Shown in pieces: positions 1-6,444 of a stretch of 9,844 nucleotides of DNA. The DNA comes from DATLOJ01 sp035536315 (lineage in GTDB: Bacteria > Actinomycetota > CADDZG01 > JAHWKV01). Made by a program: the position numbers and the translations under genes. The first letter of the stretch is position 1, and each line of letters opens with the position of its first letter. The notes beneath the pieces are model-generated. The model was not told the origin of the DNA, searched no databases, and was given only the letters and a program-made list of their open reading frames with translations. The DNA lies in NCBI GenBank assembly GCA_035536315.1, contig DATLOJ010000047.1, positions 1 to 9,844 of the forward strand, given 5' to 3'.

Positions 1-161
1 GTAGCCAGGGAGCCCGGATCTTGCGCGATCGAGGGGACCCCGCCCGAGAGCATGATGATCCCGGCCAGAATCCAGGGAATGAGCCTGTGCCTGAACGAGC
101 GTGGCCGCGGTTCGTATTCGGGAACTTCCAGATCCAAAAACCCCTCCGGGGCGGCTCCCAT
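1..161 (-). CDS. N-terminal part of an unrecognised membrane-anchored or secreted protein (cut by window edge)
   Basis: An open frame runs from an ATG at 161 off the left edge, giving about 53 residues. It starts MGAAPEGFLDLEVPEYEP, continues with an Arg-rich stretch (RPRSFRHR), then a hydrophobic segment LIPWILAGIIML, then a polar region after SGG. The layout is that of an N-in signal anchor or uncleaved signal peptide. The start is uncertain. The ATG has no Shine-Dalgarno and lies in the 4-nt loop of a 5-bp inverted repeat (154-167). An in-frame TTG at 137 is preceded by GGAGG with 5-nt spacing and may be the true start. The gene lies downstream of the Tad operon on the same strand, beyond a 220-bp gap, so it may have its own promoter. 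Too little is visible to name a family. Confidence 0.55.
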   Translation of the reverse strand, partial: MGAAPEGFLDLEVPEYEPRPRSFRHRLIPWILAGIIMLSGGVPSIAQDPGSLA

Positions 162-334
162 AGGAGCGCGCGAATAGAAAGACTTGGGTGTTGCTGTGGG
201 GAAAATATCGGCGCGTCTTGCGCCTGAGTTAACGCCCAGGGATCACTTTGTCCAACTTGTTTTCGTAGGAAACGCCGAAAGTGCCCCTCCGCGGAAGAAA
301 GGCTAAGAAAAGTCTTGACTTGGACCAGTGATCC

Positions 335-355
335 GGGCCCCCGCCCTGGGGGCCC
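335..355 (-). terminator. GC-rich hairpin after the Tad operon, possible terminator
   Basis: GGGCCCCC (335-342) and GGGGGCCC (348-355) form a perfect 8-bp stem around a 5-nt loop, 27 bp past the stop codon of the last Tad gene. No T-tract follows immediately; the first T-rich stretch on the minus strand is roughly 20 nt further on. It may therefore be a weak, L-shaped or Rho-assisted terminator, as is common in high-GC actinomycetes, or a 3'-end stabiliser. Confidence 0.4.
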
Positions 356-381
356 CCAGCAGCGATTCTGGCGGACTCGAG

Positions 382-855
382 CTACCGGTAAAGCCGGTCC
401 AGATCGACCTCGGCCCGCCCTCTTGCGGTGACAAAACCTTCCGACGGGCCGTCCAAAACCATGAAGTTCACCTCGACCTTGACCCTCACTTGAACCTCAT
501 CCGAATCGCTGCTGCAACGGCACTCGATGAGAGTGGCTCCGTTGCGGTCCGCGTACGATCTAGCAAAGCGAGCAGGGTCCCGGCCGATGCCTGGGATCAA
601 CTCTGCAGCTGCCGCTAGAGCTGCCGCGTCCGCCGCGGTCTGCGCCTTTGCCCTGGCAAGAAAGAAGATCCCGAGGTCACCCAGCGCCATCGAAAGTACG
701 ACGACGAATGCCGCCGCTGCAAGGATGGCCAGGGACACGCTCCCCCTATCGCCCCGCGGCCCCCGGCCACCCCTGCTACGGCTTGGACCCGGCCCGCTAC
801 GCGGGCCCGGCCCGATCGTCACGGCTTCGCGACGCGTTCCCCGTGACAGGTCCAC
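382..855 (-). CDS. TadE-like minor Tad protein (Rv3654c-type)
   Basis: This 157-residue protein is the last gene of the Tad operon. Residues 37-84 carry the family signature: RGSVSLAILAAAAFVVVL, a transmembrane helix to about residue 60, then a helix rich in Ala with AQTAADAAALAAAAE. A short C-terminal domain has a Cys-X-Cys (C112, C114) before beta-strand-like VQVRVKVEV. This matches the group annotated in actinobacteria as the helicase/secretion neighbourhood TadE-like protein (Rv3654c in M. tuberculosis). Unlike TadE and the pilin, the Gly before the hydrophobic segment is followed by SVSLA with no Glu at +5, so prepilin-peptidase cleavage is doubtful. The start is GTG, with GGGAG six bases upstream, only 3 bp after the tadE stop. 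Residues 14-36 are an unusual Gly/Pro/Arg-rich extension. Confidence 0.85.
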   Translation of the reverse strand: MDLSRGTRREAVTIGPGPRSGPGPSRSRGGRGPRGDRGSVSLAILAAAAFVVVLSMALGDLGIFFLARAKAQTAADAAALAAAAELIPGIGRDPARFARSYADRNGATLIECRCSSDSDEVQVRVKVEVNFMVLDGPSEGFVTARGRAEVDLDRLYR

Positions 856-858
856 ATC

Positions 859-1233
859 TCACTCCCGCTCCACTCGCATCGTTGCTTCCCCCCTCAGCCT
901 TCTTCCCCCCACGATCTGACCAACCAGAGGGACCCTTGTAGGCGAGGCTGAAACCCGTACCCTCGCTGGATCCCCCCTTCGCAGCCCCCTATCCACGTCG
1001 ACATCGAGGTCCAACCCCGGCGCCGCCCTCCTTGCGACCCTGGCGATCCGGTCCCTATCGGGCGTGACCGCTGCCTCCCTGGCCCCCTCCCTCGCGGCCG
1101 AGGCCACTAGGAGCTGATCCCTCATGAACAGGCCTATCTGAACGAGCCCGAGTACGAGGACGAGCACGATTGGCAGGATCAGGGCGAACTCGACGGTGGA
1201 CTGACCCAATTGGTCGCGACGAAGGTGGCGCAT
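859..1233 (-). CDS. tadE: TadE family pseudopilin
   Basis: This 124-residue protein has the classic TadE N-terminus. A short basic leader MRHLRRDQLG is followed by QSTVEFALILPIVLVLVLGL and QIGLFMRDQLLVASAAREGAREAA. Gly10 followed by Q-S-T-V-E-F is a type IVb G|XXXXE prepilin site with Glu at +5. A prepilin peptidase should therefore process it before it enters the inner-membrane pilus base as a minor pilin. The C-terminal half (residues 60-124) is Arg/Asp-rich and probably lies outside the membrane. The ATG is 7 bp after the pilin stop with only a weak AGG upstream, which suggests translation coupled to the pilin gene. The counterpart in M. tuberculosis is Rv3655c. Confidence 0.9.
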   Translation of the reverse strand: MRHLRRDQLGQSTVEFALILPIVLVLVLGLVQIGLFMRDQLLVASAAREGAREAAVTPDRDRIARVARRAAPGLDLDVDVDRGLRRGDPARVRVSASPTRVPLVGQIVGGRRLRGEATMRVERE

Positions 1234-1240
1234 GTGCCTA

Positions 1241-1468
1241 TTACTGCTGCGACGCCCGGCTCGTCACGTTGTCGAGTACGGTGTCGAAGAGGTTTCTCAG
1301 CCTGTCTCCGCCTGCCGCCCAGTTGATCAAGACAACGGCTACCGCAGCCGCAGCCAAAAGCACTAGCGCGTACTCAGCGGTGGTCTGGCCCGCCTCCCAG
1401 ACAATCCGGCCCGTCGCCCAGCGGATCCGATCCCAGGCGACTCGGGCCTTTTCTCTAACCTTCTGCAT
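1241..1468 (-). CDS. flp: Flp/DUF4244-type major pilin precursor
   Basis: I place the start at the ATG at 1468 (75 residues). It is preceded by a strong Shine-Dalgarno AAAGGGGG at 1474-1481, five bases away. The frame stays open to an upstream TTG at 1510, but neither that codon nor the ATGs at 1507 and 1492 has a comparable site. The precursor has a 27-residue leader rich in Arg/Lys/Trp ending EAG. Then comes QTTAEYALVLLAAAAVAVVL, the canonical Flp arrangement: cleavage after Gly27, Glu at +5, followed by Tyr and one membrane helix. The amphipathic C-terminus DRLRNLFDTVLDNV is typical of Flp and of the actinobacterial DUF4244 family (Rv3656c). After cleavage by a prepilin peptidase, not encoded in this window, the mature 48-residue subunit would be polymerised by the CpaF/TadB/TadC machine. 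Confidence 0.88.
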   Translation of the reverse strand: MQKVREKARVAWDRIRWATGRIVWEAGQTTAEYALVLLAAAAVAVVLINWAAGGDRLRNLFDTVLDNVTSRASQQ

Positions 1469-1544
1469 TCCATCCCCCTTTCCCTGCTCCATACCGGCCT
1501 TCGGCATCAAGACAAAGCGGGGAAGTGGTGCGGGGAAGCTGGCG

Positions 1545-1613
1545 AGTCGCGGGGGTGGGGGGCGACTGCGAAAAACATTCTAGAGGGGGGGTATGACAGA
1601 AATGTAGACCCCC
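1545..1613 (-). promoter_or_regulatory. C-run twin-hairpin leader upstream of the pilin gene
   Basis: The 222-bp gap between tadC and flp is unusually structured. Read on the minus strand, CATT(T)CT and AGAATG (1604-1576) enclose a 16-nt loop containing seven C. AGTCGC and GCGACT (1567-1545) form a perfect 6-bp stem around CCCCCACCCCC. A third pairing, GGGGGT (1613-1608) with ACCCCC (1592-1587), would compete with the first hairpin and sequester its C-run. A TAGAAT box (1582-1577) resembles a -10 element, but I find no good -35. The region may be a regulatory leader for the pilin mRNA, a small RNA, or simply low-complexity sequence. I found no coding sequence in it. Confidence 0.35.
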
Positions 1614-1690
1614 ATTCGGGTTAAGGAATTCTCGCGATGGCCATGTCCGATTCGAGCCACTCCCAGGCACAATCCGGCCCCCAGCGCCTC

Positions 1691-2536
1691 TCAAAACCCG
1701 AGCGTCCTGAGCGTGCCTAGCAGCAAAGGCACCACGGTCAAAAGGACGAAGGCCGGAAGGATCAGAAAGACGAGCGGAAAAAGGATCTTGATTGGCGCCC
1801 GCCGGGCCTGCTCCTCGGCCCGCCGCCTTCTTTTTGCCCTTATCTCGTTGGACAGCTCCGCCAGAGAGGCCGATACCTGCGTGCCGAATCGCTCGGCGTT
1901 TGCGAGGGCGGCCACTAGCGCGTCGAGGTCATCGACCTGGTTTCTCGCGGCCATCGCCATTAAGGCATCTCTGCGTGCGACCCCAAGGTCGACCTCTCTG
2001 AGAGTCGTCCTGAACTCGTCTCCCAGCGGACCCGTGACTCGTTCGGCCACCCTCTTTAGAGAAAGAGCAACGTTCAGTCCGGCCTGGGTCGTGACTGCCA
2101 GCAGGTCGACGGCATCCGGCAGGTGCGAAGCAAGCTCGTCCCGGCGCACTTTCACGCGTGCAGCAATTAGCAGCTCGGGAAGGCGGTAGGCGCCAAAGGC
2201 TGCAGCCGGGGAGAGAAAAACACCAAGCCGGCCGAGCCGAAGCAGACCAATGAAGGCGGCAACCATCAGCACAGCCCGCATGCCGATCACAAAATCGGGA
2301 CTCATCTCGATGCCGGCGCGCGATATCTGGGCCTTGATCAGGTCTCGGGGGCCGGGAAGCCGGCGGCCAAGGTTTTCGACCCAGCGAACCAGCTTCGGCT
2401 TCCGGTGATCCGCGACAACAGACGGGTCGACCATCGACGCGATCCGGCTCTTGACCTTGCGGTCTTCGTCCCTAAGAAAGCGTGTCGCCAGAAACACCGA
2501 GGCGAATCCCATCAAAGCCAGAACCAGGGCAGTCAT
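1691..2536 (-). CDS. tadC: TadC-type inner-membrane platform protein (T2SS F domain)
   Basis: This 281-residue protein has an N-terminal membrane helix (residues 2-18), a basic linker, helices near 85-104 and 107-117, and then the cytoplasmic type II secretion F-domain (about 135-245). The F-domain contains LPDAVDLLAVTTQAGLNV, LREVDLGVARRDAL and an ERFGTQVSASL segment. It closes with a hydrophobic helix pair, ILFPLVFLILPAFVLLTVVP (250-270). With TadB it would form the inner-membrane platform driven by CpaF. I chose the ATG at 2536 because it overlaps the tadB stop as ATGA, indicating coupled translation. The GTG at 2566 would add ten polar residues without a ribosome site. The counterpart in M. 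tuberculosis is Rv3657c. Transcription continues through the C-rich gap towards the pilin or restarts there. Confidence 0.92.
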   Translation of the reverse strand: MTALVLALMGFASVFLATRFLRDEDRKVKSRIASMVDPSVVADHRKPKLVRWVENLGRRLPGPRDLIKAQISRAGIEMSPDFVIGMRAVLMVAAFIGLLRLGRLGVFLSPAAAFGAYRLPELLIAARVKVRRDELASHLPDAVDLLAVTTQAGLNVALSLKRVAERVTGPLGDEFRTTLREVDLGVARRDALMAMAARNQVDDLDALVAALANAERFGTQVSASLAELSNEIRAKRRRRAEEQARRAPIKILFPLVFLILPAFVLLTVVPLLLGTLRTLGF

Positions 2537-3465
2537 GCGCGAATTTTCAGGATCATTCGGATCCACAAATAGCCGACGACCTCCATCGCCACCCCCAGCA
2601 CCAGGAAGAAGAGACCGAGCGGTGTCGTGTAGAGGACGCGCATCTGATCTTTAGAAGTGATCGAGAGAATGATGAAGAACGCGACCGGCGCGAGCGCGAC
2701 TACCAGCCCCGACATCCTTCCTTGAGCAGTAAGAGCTCTTATCTCGGCCCTTACATGAGTGCGATCGCGCACCCGCGACGCAAGGCCGGAAAGAATCATC
2801 GGAAGATTCCCTCCCGTCGTGCGGTGAACCAGCAGGGCGGTGACCCACAGGTCGATGTCGCGGCTGCCCGTTCGCCGGCTGAGGTTTTGAAGAGCGGTTT
2901 CGAGCGACGTTCCCAAATCCATTTCTCTGACGGTCCTGTCCACTTCTTCTCCGAGGGGAGCCCTGACTTCCGATGCAATGACGCGAAGGGACCGCGACGT
3001 GGTATGTCCTGCCTTCAATGCTGAGGCTTGCAGGTGAAGCGCCTCCGGGAGCTGCTGCTCGAGGCGAGTGGTGCGCCTTCCTGCCACTTTGAGGGCAGTC
3101 CTGTCGGCAATGATCGGTGCTCCGGCCATCATCAGCATCGTGAGCGGCCCTCCGCCGAACAGAAGACCACCGACGACAAGGCCGGAGAGCACGCAAGACA
3201 AGAAGATCGCAAGAACGTCCGAAAAAGCCACGTGCGGGTGGGCCTTGGCGGCGTATCCCGCCAGCATCCTGCCGTATCGCGTCTTCTCCACTTGCGCAGC
3301 CAAACCCGTTAACCACGGCGACCGCTCCTTTGCTCCCTGACGGATTACCGGAGTGACACGGCGCATTGCGGCGTCAGCCTCAAACCTTCGCTTGAAGCGT
3401 CCGGGCGCGCGAAGCAAGAAGTAGATCCCTAGCCCGGCCCCCAGAGCGATGAGAAAGTCAGTCAT
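2533..3465 (-). CDS. tadB: TadB-type inner-membrane platform protein (T2SS F domain)
   Basis: This 310-residue protein has a membrane helix at residues 3-19 and a basic segment GRFKRRFEA. A hydrophobic hairpin follows at about 82-121 (DVLAIFLSCVLSGLVVGGLL and the next helix). The F-domain is at about 135-250, with LEQQLPEALHLQASALKAG, VREMDLGTSLETAL and a TTGGNLPMILSGLA segment. Two C-terminal helices lie at 252-270 and 282-302. The ATG at 3465 overlaps the cpaF stop by 8 bp and is directly preceded by GAAGAGG. The same frame is open 144 bp further upstream, but that part lies inside cpaF and looks like antisense-of-nothing Ser/Arg-rich shadow sequence. The protein partners TadC in the membrane platform that couples CpaF ATP hydrolysis to pilin insertion. 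The counterpart is Rv3658c. Confidence 0.93.
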   Translation of the reverse strand: MTDFLIALGAGLGIYFLLRAPGRFKRRFEADAAMRRVTPVIRQGAKERSPWLTGLAAQVEKTRYGRMLAGYAAKAHPHVAFSDVLAIFLSCVLSGLVVGGLLFGGGPLTMLMMAGAPIIADRTALKVAGRRTTRLEQQLPEALHLQASALKAGHTTSRSLRVIASEVRAPLGEEVDRTVREMDLGTSLETALQNLSRRTGSRDIDLWVTALLVHRTTGGNLPMILSGLASRVRDRTHVRAEIRALTAQGRMSGLVVALAPVAFFIILSITSKDQMRVLYTTPLGLFFLVLGVAMEVVGYLWIRMILKIRA

Positions 3466-4720
3466 CCTCTTCGACCCAAGCGCCTTTGATCCCGGAAGCT
3501 TCGATGCGCCGCAGCGCGTGGGGCGCCTCGCCCCTGATGAACTTGCCCTGGACCTTTCCCCCCAGCCCGACGCCGGTCGCGTTGAAGCGAAAGACGTCGA
3601 CCAGCTCAAGGCCGTGCTCGGTCAGGCCTCTGATCTCGCTCACCCGCACGACCTTGCGCGACCCGTCTGGGAATCGAGTCGTGTGAACGATCACGTCGAG
3701 AGCGCTCGCGATCTGCTGCCTTATGGGGCCGGGCGGCAGCCCGAGCTCGGCCATCATTACCATCGTCTCCAATCGCACGAGCACGTCGCGCGGAGAGTTC
3801 GCATGACATGTTGAAAGCGAGCCCTCATGGCCGGTGTTCATGGCTTGGAGCATGTCGAGTGCTTCGCCTCCTCTTACTTCGCCGACGATGATGCGGTCCG
3901 GCCTCATGCGTAGTGCGTTGCGAACAAGGTCGCGCACTGTGACTTCTCCGGTGCCTTCGATGTTGGCCGGGCGCGCCTCCAGCGACACAACGTGATCGCG
4001 CGCAAGCCGAAGCTCCGCGGCCTCCTCTATGGTGATCAGCCGCTCGCCCTCGGGGATGGAACCCGAGAGGACGTTGAGAAGGGTCGTTTTGCCGCTTCCC
4101 GTTCCTCCGGAGACGACCATGTTCACCTTCGCTTTCACCGCGCCGTCGAGGAACTTCGCCATCCCACGCGACATCGTTCGGTTGGAGATGAGATCGGCAA
4201 GCGTGAACGGCAGCACCGCAAACTTTCGAATGGTGACGACCGGCCCCTTCACCGAAAGCGGAGGAATGATTGCGTGCAGCCTGCTCCCGTCCGGCAGCCG
4301 GGCTTCAACAAACGGCTGAGATTCATCAACGCGAAGGCCCAGCGGCCCAATCACACGATCGATGAGGTGCATGATTTGATCGTCCGACTGCAAGACGACT
4401 TCTGACTTCTCGATCCGGCCCCCGCGCTCTATTCGAATGTCTCGCGGGCCGTTGATCATCACCTCTGTTATCTGGGGGTCACGCAAAAGCACCTCGAGAG
4501 GCCCGAGCCCAACCACTTCGTCGGATATCTCTCTGACGAGCGACGCGATCTCCGCTCCCGGCAAAACGACCCTGTCCTCCAGAAGCACGCGGCGAACAGC
4601 TTCACGCAGGCGCAGTCGTTTGTCGGCAGCCGATCCGTCGAACAGCGACGGGTCGCGCTCGTCCAGCAAGCGGCGTCTGACCCGCTCCTTTAGCTCAGGG
4701 ACCGAGGCGAGCTCGGGCAT
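3458..4720 (-). CDS. cpaF: CpaF/TadA-type secretion ATPase
   Basis: This 420-residue VirB11/GspE-superfamily ATPase would power Tad pilus assembly as a cytoplasmic hexamer. The N-terminal domain (to about 180) includes GPLEVLLRDPQITEVMING, typical of CpaF. The motor domain has Walker A GGTGSGKTT (205-213, K211), an acidic Asp-box TIEEAAEL (230-237, with Glu where many homologues have IEDAAEL), ARPANIEGTGEVT, Walker B DRIIVGEVRG (275-284) and the His-box GHEGSLSTCHAN (297-308). All the residues needed for ATP hydrolysis appear present. The ATG at 4720 has GGGAG seven bases upstream. It is the first gene of the contiguous Tad operon and overlaps tadB by 8 bp. A promoter candidate lies at 4760-4788. 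The counterpart is Rv3659c; the actinobacterial subgroup is known as the helicase/secretion neighbourhood ATPase. Confidence 0.96.
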   Translation of the reverse strand: MPELASVPELKERVRRRLLDERDPSLFDGSAADKRLRLREAVRRVLLEDRVVLPGAEIASLVREISDEVVGLGPLEVLLRDPQITEVMINGPRDIRIERGGRIEKSEVVLQSDDQIMHLIDRVIGPLGLRVDESQPFVEARLPDGSRLHAIIPPLSVKGPVVTIRKFAVLPFTLADLISNRTMSRGMAKFLDGAVKAKVNMVVSGGTGSGKTTLLNVLSGSIPEGERLITIEEAAELRLARDHVVSLEARPANIEGTGEVTVRDLVRNALRMRPDRIIVGEVRGGEALDMLQAMNTGHEGSLSTCHANSPRDVLVRLETMVMMAELGLPPGPIRQQIASALDVIVHTTRFPDGSRKVVRVSEIRGLTEHGLELVDVFRFNATGVGLGGKVQGKFIRGEAPHALRRIEASGIKGAWVEEDD

Positions 4721-4759
4721 CCCATTGCTCCCACCCCAGGGGGAAGTGCAGACGGGGGC

Positions 4760-4788
4760 AGACTAGGCCGGCGTCGGCCGCCGTTCAA
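4760..4788 (-). promoter_or_regulatory. Candidate promoter of the cpaF-tad operon with an internal palindrome
   Basis: On the minus strand, TTGAAC (4788-4783) and TAGTCT (4765-4760) are separated by exactly 17 bp, a reasonable housekeeping-sigma match. It would give a leader of about 33 nt before cpaF with the Shine-Dalgarno included. The spacer holds GGCCG-GCGT-CGGCC (4766-4779), a palindrome between the two boxes that could serve as an operator. Both the promoter and the operator are inferred from sequence alone. Confidence 0.42.
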
Positions 4789-4820
4789 TCCCCCATTAGT
4801 TGGAGGTCGCGGGCTGCCCC

Positions 4821-4849
4821 TTCAGCCACCGGGCCGGATGACGAATAAT
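4821..4849 (+). promoter_or_regulatory. Candidate leaderless promoter of the acyl-CoA ligase
   Basis: AATAAT (4844-4849) matches the -10 consensus in five of six positions. TTCAGC (4821-4826) is a weak -35 at 17-bp spacing. The -10 ends 8 nt before the ATG at 4858, and no Shine-Dalgarno precedes that ATG. Transcription would start at or within a base or two of the start codon. Confidence 0.42.
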
Positions 4850-4857
4850 CCCTGTCG

Positions 4858-6366
4858 ATGGACAAGATTCCCCTTCATCTATCGAAGCTCGCCGAGCAGG
4901 CCTTCGAACGCAACGGCTCCTACGACGCTTACTACTTCGAAGGCGAGTGGCTGAACACTGGTGTACTCGACGACAAGGTAAAGCGTCTTGGCAGGTCACT
5001 CGTCGATCTTGGCCTGGGGCCGGGCGACCGGGTCCTGGTAATGATGGCCAACTGTCCGGAAGTCGGAATGACCTATGCCGCGACGTGGCGGGCCGGAGGC
5101 GCTGTTACTCCCGCGATGTTTCTTTTGTCGCCGGAGGACCTGCGTCACATCATCGAGGACTGCCGTCCAACCACGGTCGTAACGACGCCGGAGTTCGCTT
5201 CGTCATTGAAACAAGCAACTGAAGGGCTTGATTTCATTCGCAACTTCATCTCGACGGCTCCCGCCGACGGCTTCACGACATTCGACGACTTGATGGGAGC
5301 CGAACCCGGTGGCATCGTCGATCGCGATCCTTCCGACCTGGCATGTCTGCTGTACACCGGGGGCACAACCGGACGCGCCAAGGGAGTGATGCTCTCGCAC
5401 GAGAACATGGTCATGGGTGCGAAGGCTGCGTACGAGGCCGCCGGAGTAATCGAAGGCGAGACGTCCTTGTACACGCTTCCGCTGGCACACGGATACGGAA
5501 TTGTGAGCTCGGTAGTTGCCTATTTCAGCACCGGCAGCCACGCGTATCTGATGCGCTGGTTCGATCCATCGACGTGGCTGAACATGATCCAGGAGCACCG
5601 CATAAGAAGGTCGCAGCTGGTGCCGACGATGATCCAGATGCTTTTGTCCTTGCCGCTCGAGGAGTACGACCTCGGCTGCCTCGAGATCGTCAACTCCGGG
5701 GCCGCCCCCCTTGCGCCGGAGACGCTTCAGGAGTTCGAGCGAAGGGTGCCCTCTGCAACCGTCCTCGAAGGTTACGGGGCGACCGAGTCGGGAATCGTCG
5801 GTTCGGTCAACCGGAAGGAGAACAGAAAGATCGGAACGGTGGGAACACCGATGCCGGGGTACGAGATCAAGGCTTTCAACGACGACAACAACGAGCTGCC
5901 GCCCGGTGAACCAGGGGAGATCTGCATCCGTTCGAGTGCGGTGATGCTCGGGTACTGGAACTCGCCGGAAGAGACGGCCGATGCTCTGAAAAACGGATGG
6001 CTTCACACCGGGGACATCGGCACTGTCGACGAAGAAGGATTCATCAAGATCGTCGACCGCAAAAAGGACCTGATAATCCGCGGGGGGTTCAACATCTTCC
6101 CGCGCGACATCGAGGACGTTTTGCTCGAGCACCCCGCCGTCGAGGTGGCGGGCGTCGTCGGAAAGCCGGACGAGAGGCTCGGGGAGGAAGTGGTGGCCTT
6201 CGTCTCCATACGTCCCGGCCAAACCGCGACCTCCGAAGAGTTGATCGAGCATTGCAGGCAAAAGCTCGGCAAGCACAAATACCCGCGGGAGGTTCGCCTA
6301 GCCGGCTACATACCCCTCACGCCGGTAGGAAAGGTGGACCGCAAGGCCCTGCGGGCACAGCTTTAA
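4858..6366 (+). CDS. Fatty-acid--CoA ligase / AMP-binding enzyme (ANL superfamily)
   Basis: This complete 502-residue adenylating enzyme activates a carboxylic acid with ATP to an acyl-AMP and then transfers it to CoA. Visible motifs in order are the phosphate loop YTGGTTGRAKGVMLSHEN (166-183), LPLAHGYG (208-214), NSGAAPLAPE (279-288), GYGATES (305-311), GWLHTGDIG (380-388, Asp386), DRKKDLIIRGGFNIFPRDIE (400-419) and PVGKVDRKAL (489-498). Lys492 in the last motif is the conserved adenylation lysine. Length and motif wording fit FadD-like medium- or long-chain acyl-CoA synthetases; a specific substrate cannot be read from the sequence. The gene is monocistronic, divergent from cpaF and convergent with cpaE, so it splits an otherwise conserved Tad gene pair. 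The ATG lacks a ribosome site and follows a -10 box at leaderless distance. A strong hairpin follows the stop. Confidence 0.93.
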   Translation: MDKIPLHLSKLAEQAFERNGSYDAYYFEGEWLNTGVLDDKVKRLGRSLVDLGLGPGDRVLVMMANCPEVGMTYAATWRAGGAVTPAMFLLSPEDLRHIIEDCRPTTVVTTPEFASSLKQATEGLDFIRNFISTAPADGFTTFDDLMGAEPGGIVDRDPSDLACLLYTGGTTGRAKGVMLSHENMVMGAKAAYEAAGVIEGETSLYTLPLAHGYGIVSSVVAYFSTGSHAYLMRWFDPSTWLNMIQEHRIRRSQLVPTMIQMLLSLPLEEYDLGCLEIVNSGAAPLAPETLQEFERRVPSATVLEGYGATESGIVGSVNRKENRKIGTVGTPMPGYEIKAFNDDNNELPPGEPGEICIRSSAVMLGYWNSPEETADALKNGWLHTGDIGTVDEEGFIKIVDRKKDLIIRGGFNIFPRDIEDVLLEHPAVEVAGVVGKPDERLGEEVVAFVSIRPGQTATSEELIEHCRQKLGKHKYPREVRLAGYIPLTPVGKVDRKALRAQL

Positions 6367-6372
6367 TCGCCG

Positions 6373-6433
6373 CGCTTTGGGAAAAAAGTGGCTCTCAGGG
6401 CCCTTTTCTTCCCAAAGCGATTCGCTTTGGGAA
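6373..6433. terminator. Convergent-gene hairpin with three alternating copies of an 11-mer
   Basis: CGCTTTGGGAA occurs at 6373-6383, its exact complement TTCCCAAAGCG at 6409-6419, and the direct copy again at 6423-6433. Copies 1 and 2 form an extended hairpin. The 11-bp arm continues with AAAAG/CTTTT and GGC/GCC, giving about 19 bp with two single-base bulges and a 7-nt loop. Copies 2 and 3 form an alternative 11-bp hairpin with a 3-nt loop. The element fills the gap between the acyl-CoA ligase stop (6366) and the cpaE stop (6445), so a two-way terminator is the simplest reading. No terminal T-tract follows either hairpin. Confidence 0.6.
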
Positions 6434-6444
6434 ACGCGGGGGCC

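Noticed and set aside
227..255. Promoter TTGGAC-17-TTAACT on the minus strand before the 161 gene
   Set aside because: Only about three of six matches in each box; not better than chance in this region.
200..310. Riboswitch (c-di-GMP or c-di-AMP type) in the gap before the 161 gene
   Set aside because: A GGCGC/GCGCC hairpin (210-224) and purine-rich stretches are present, but none of the conserved core sequences of those riboswitches could be matched.
1455..1694. A 79-codon minus-strand frame in the tadC-flp gap that could have been a second pilin
   Set aside because: It has no G|XXXXE site and no hydrophobic helix, has a Pro/Thr/Arg-rich composition, and overlaps the pilin start in another frame.
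3466..3609. Longer start for TadB at 3609
   Set aside because: The extra 48 residues lie inside cpaF and are Ser/Arg-rich without membrane character. The ATG at 3465 gives the normal TadB N-terminal helix and the usual short overlap.
5203..6276. A 357-codon open frame on the minus strand inside the acyl-CoA ligase
   Set aside because: The plus strand encodes a full ANL enzyme with every core motif across the same bases. The antisense frame has no recognisable domain and is the usual by-product of GC-rich codon use.
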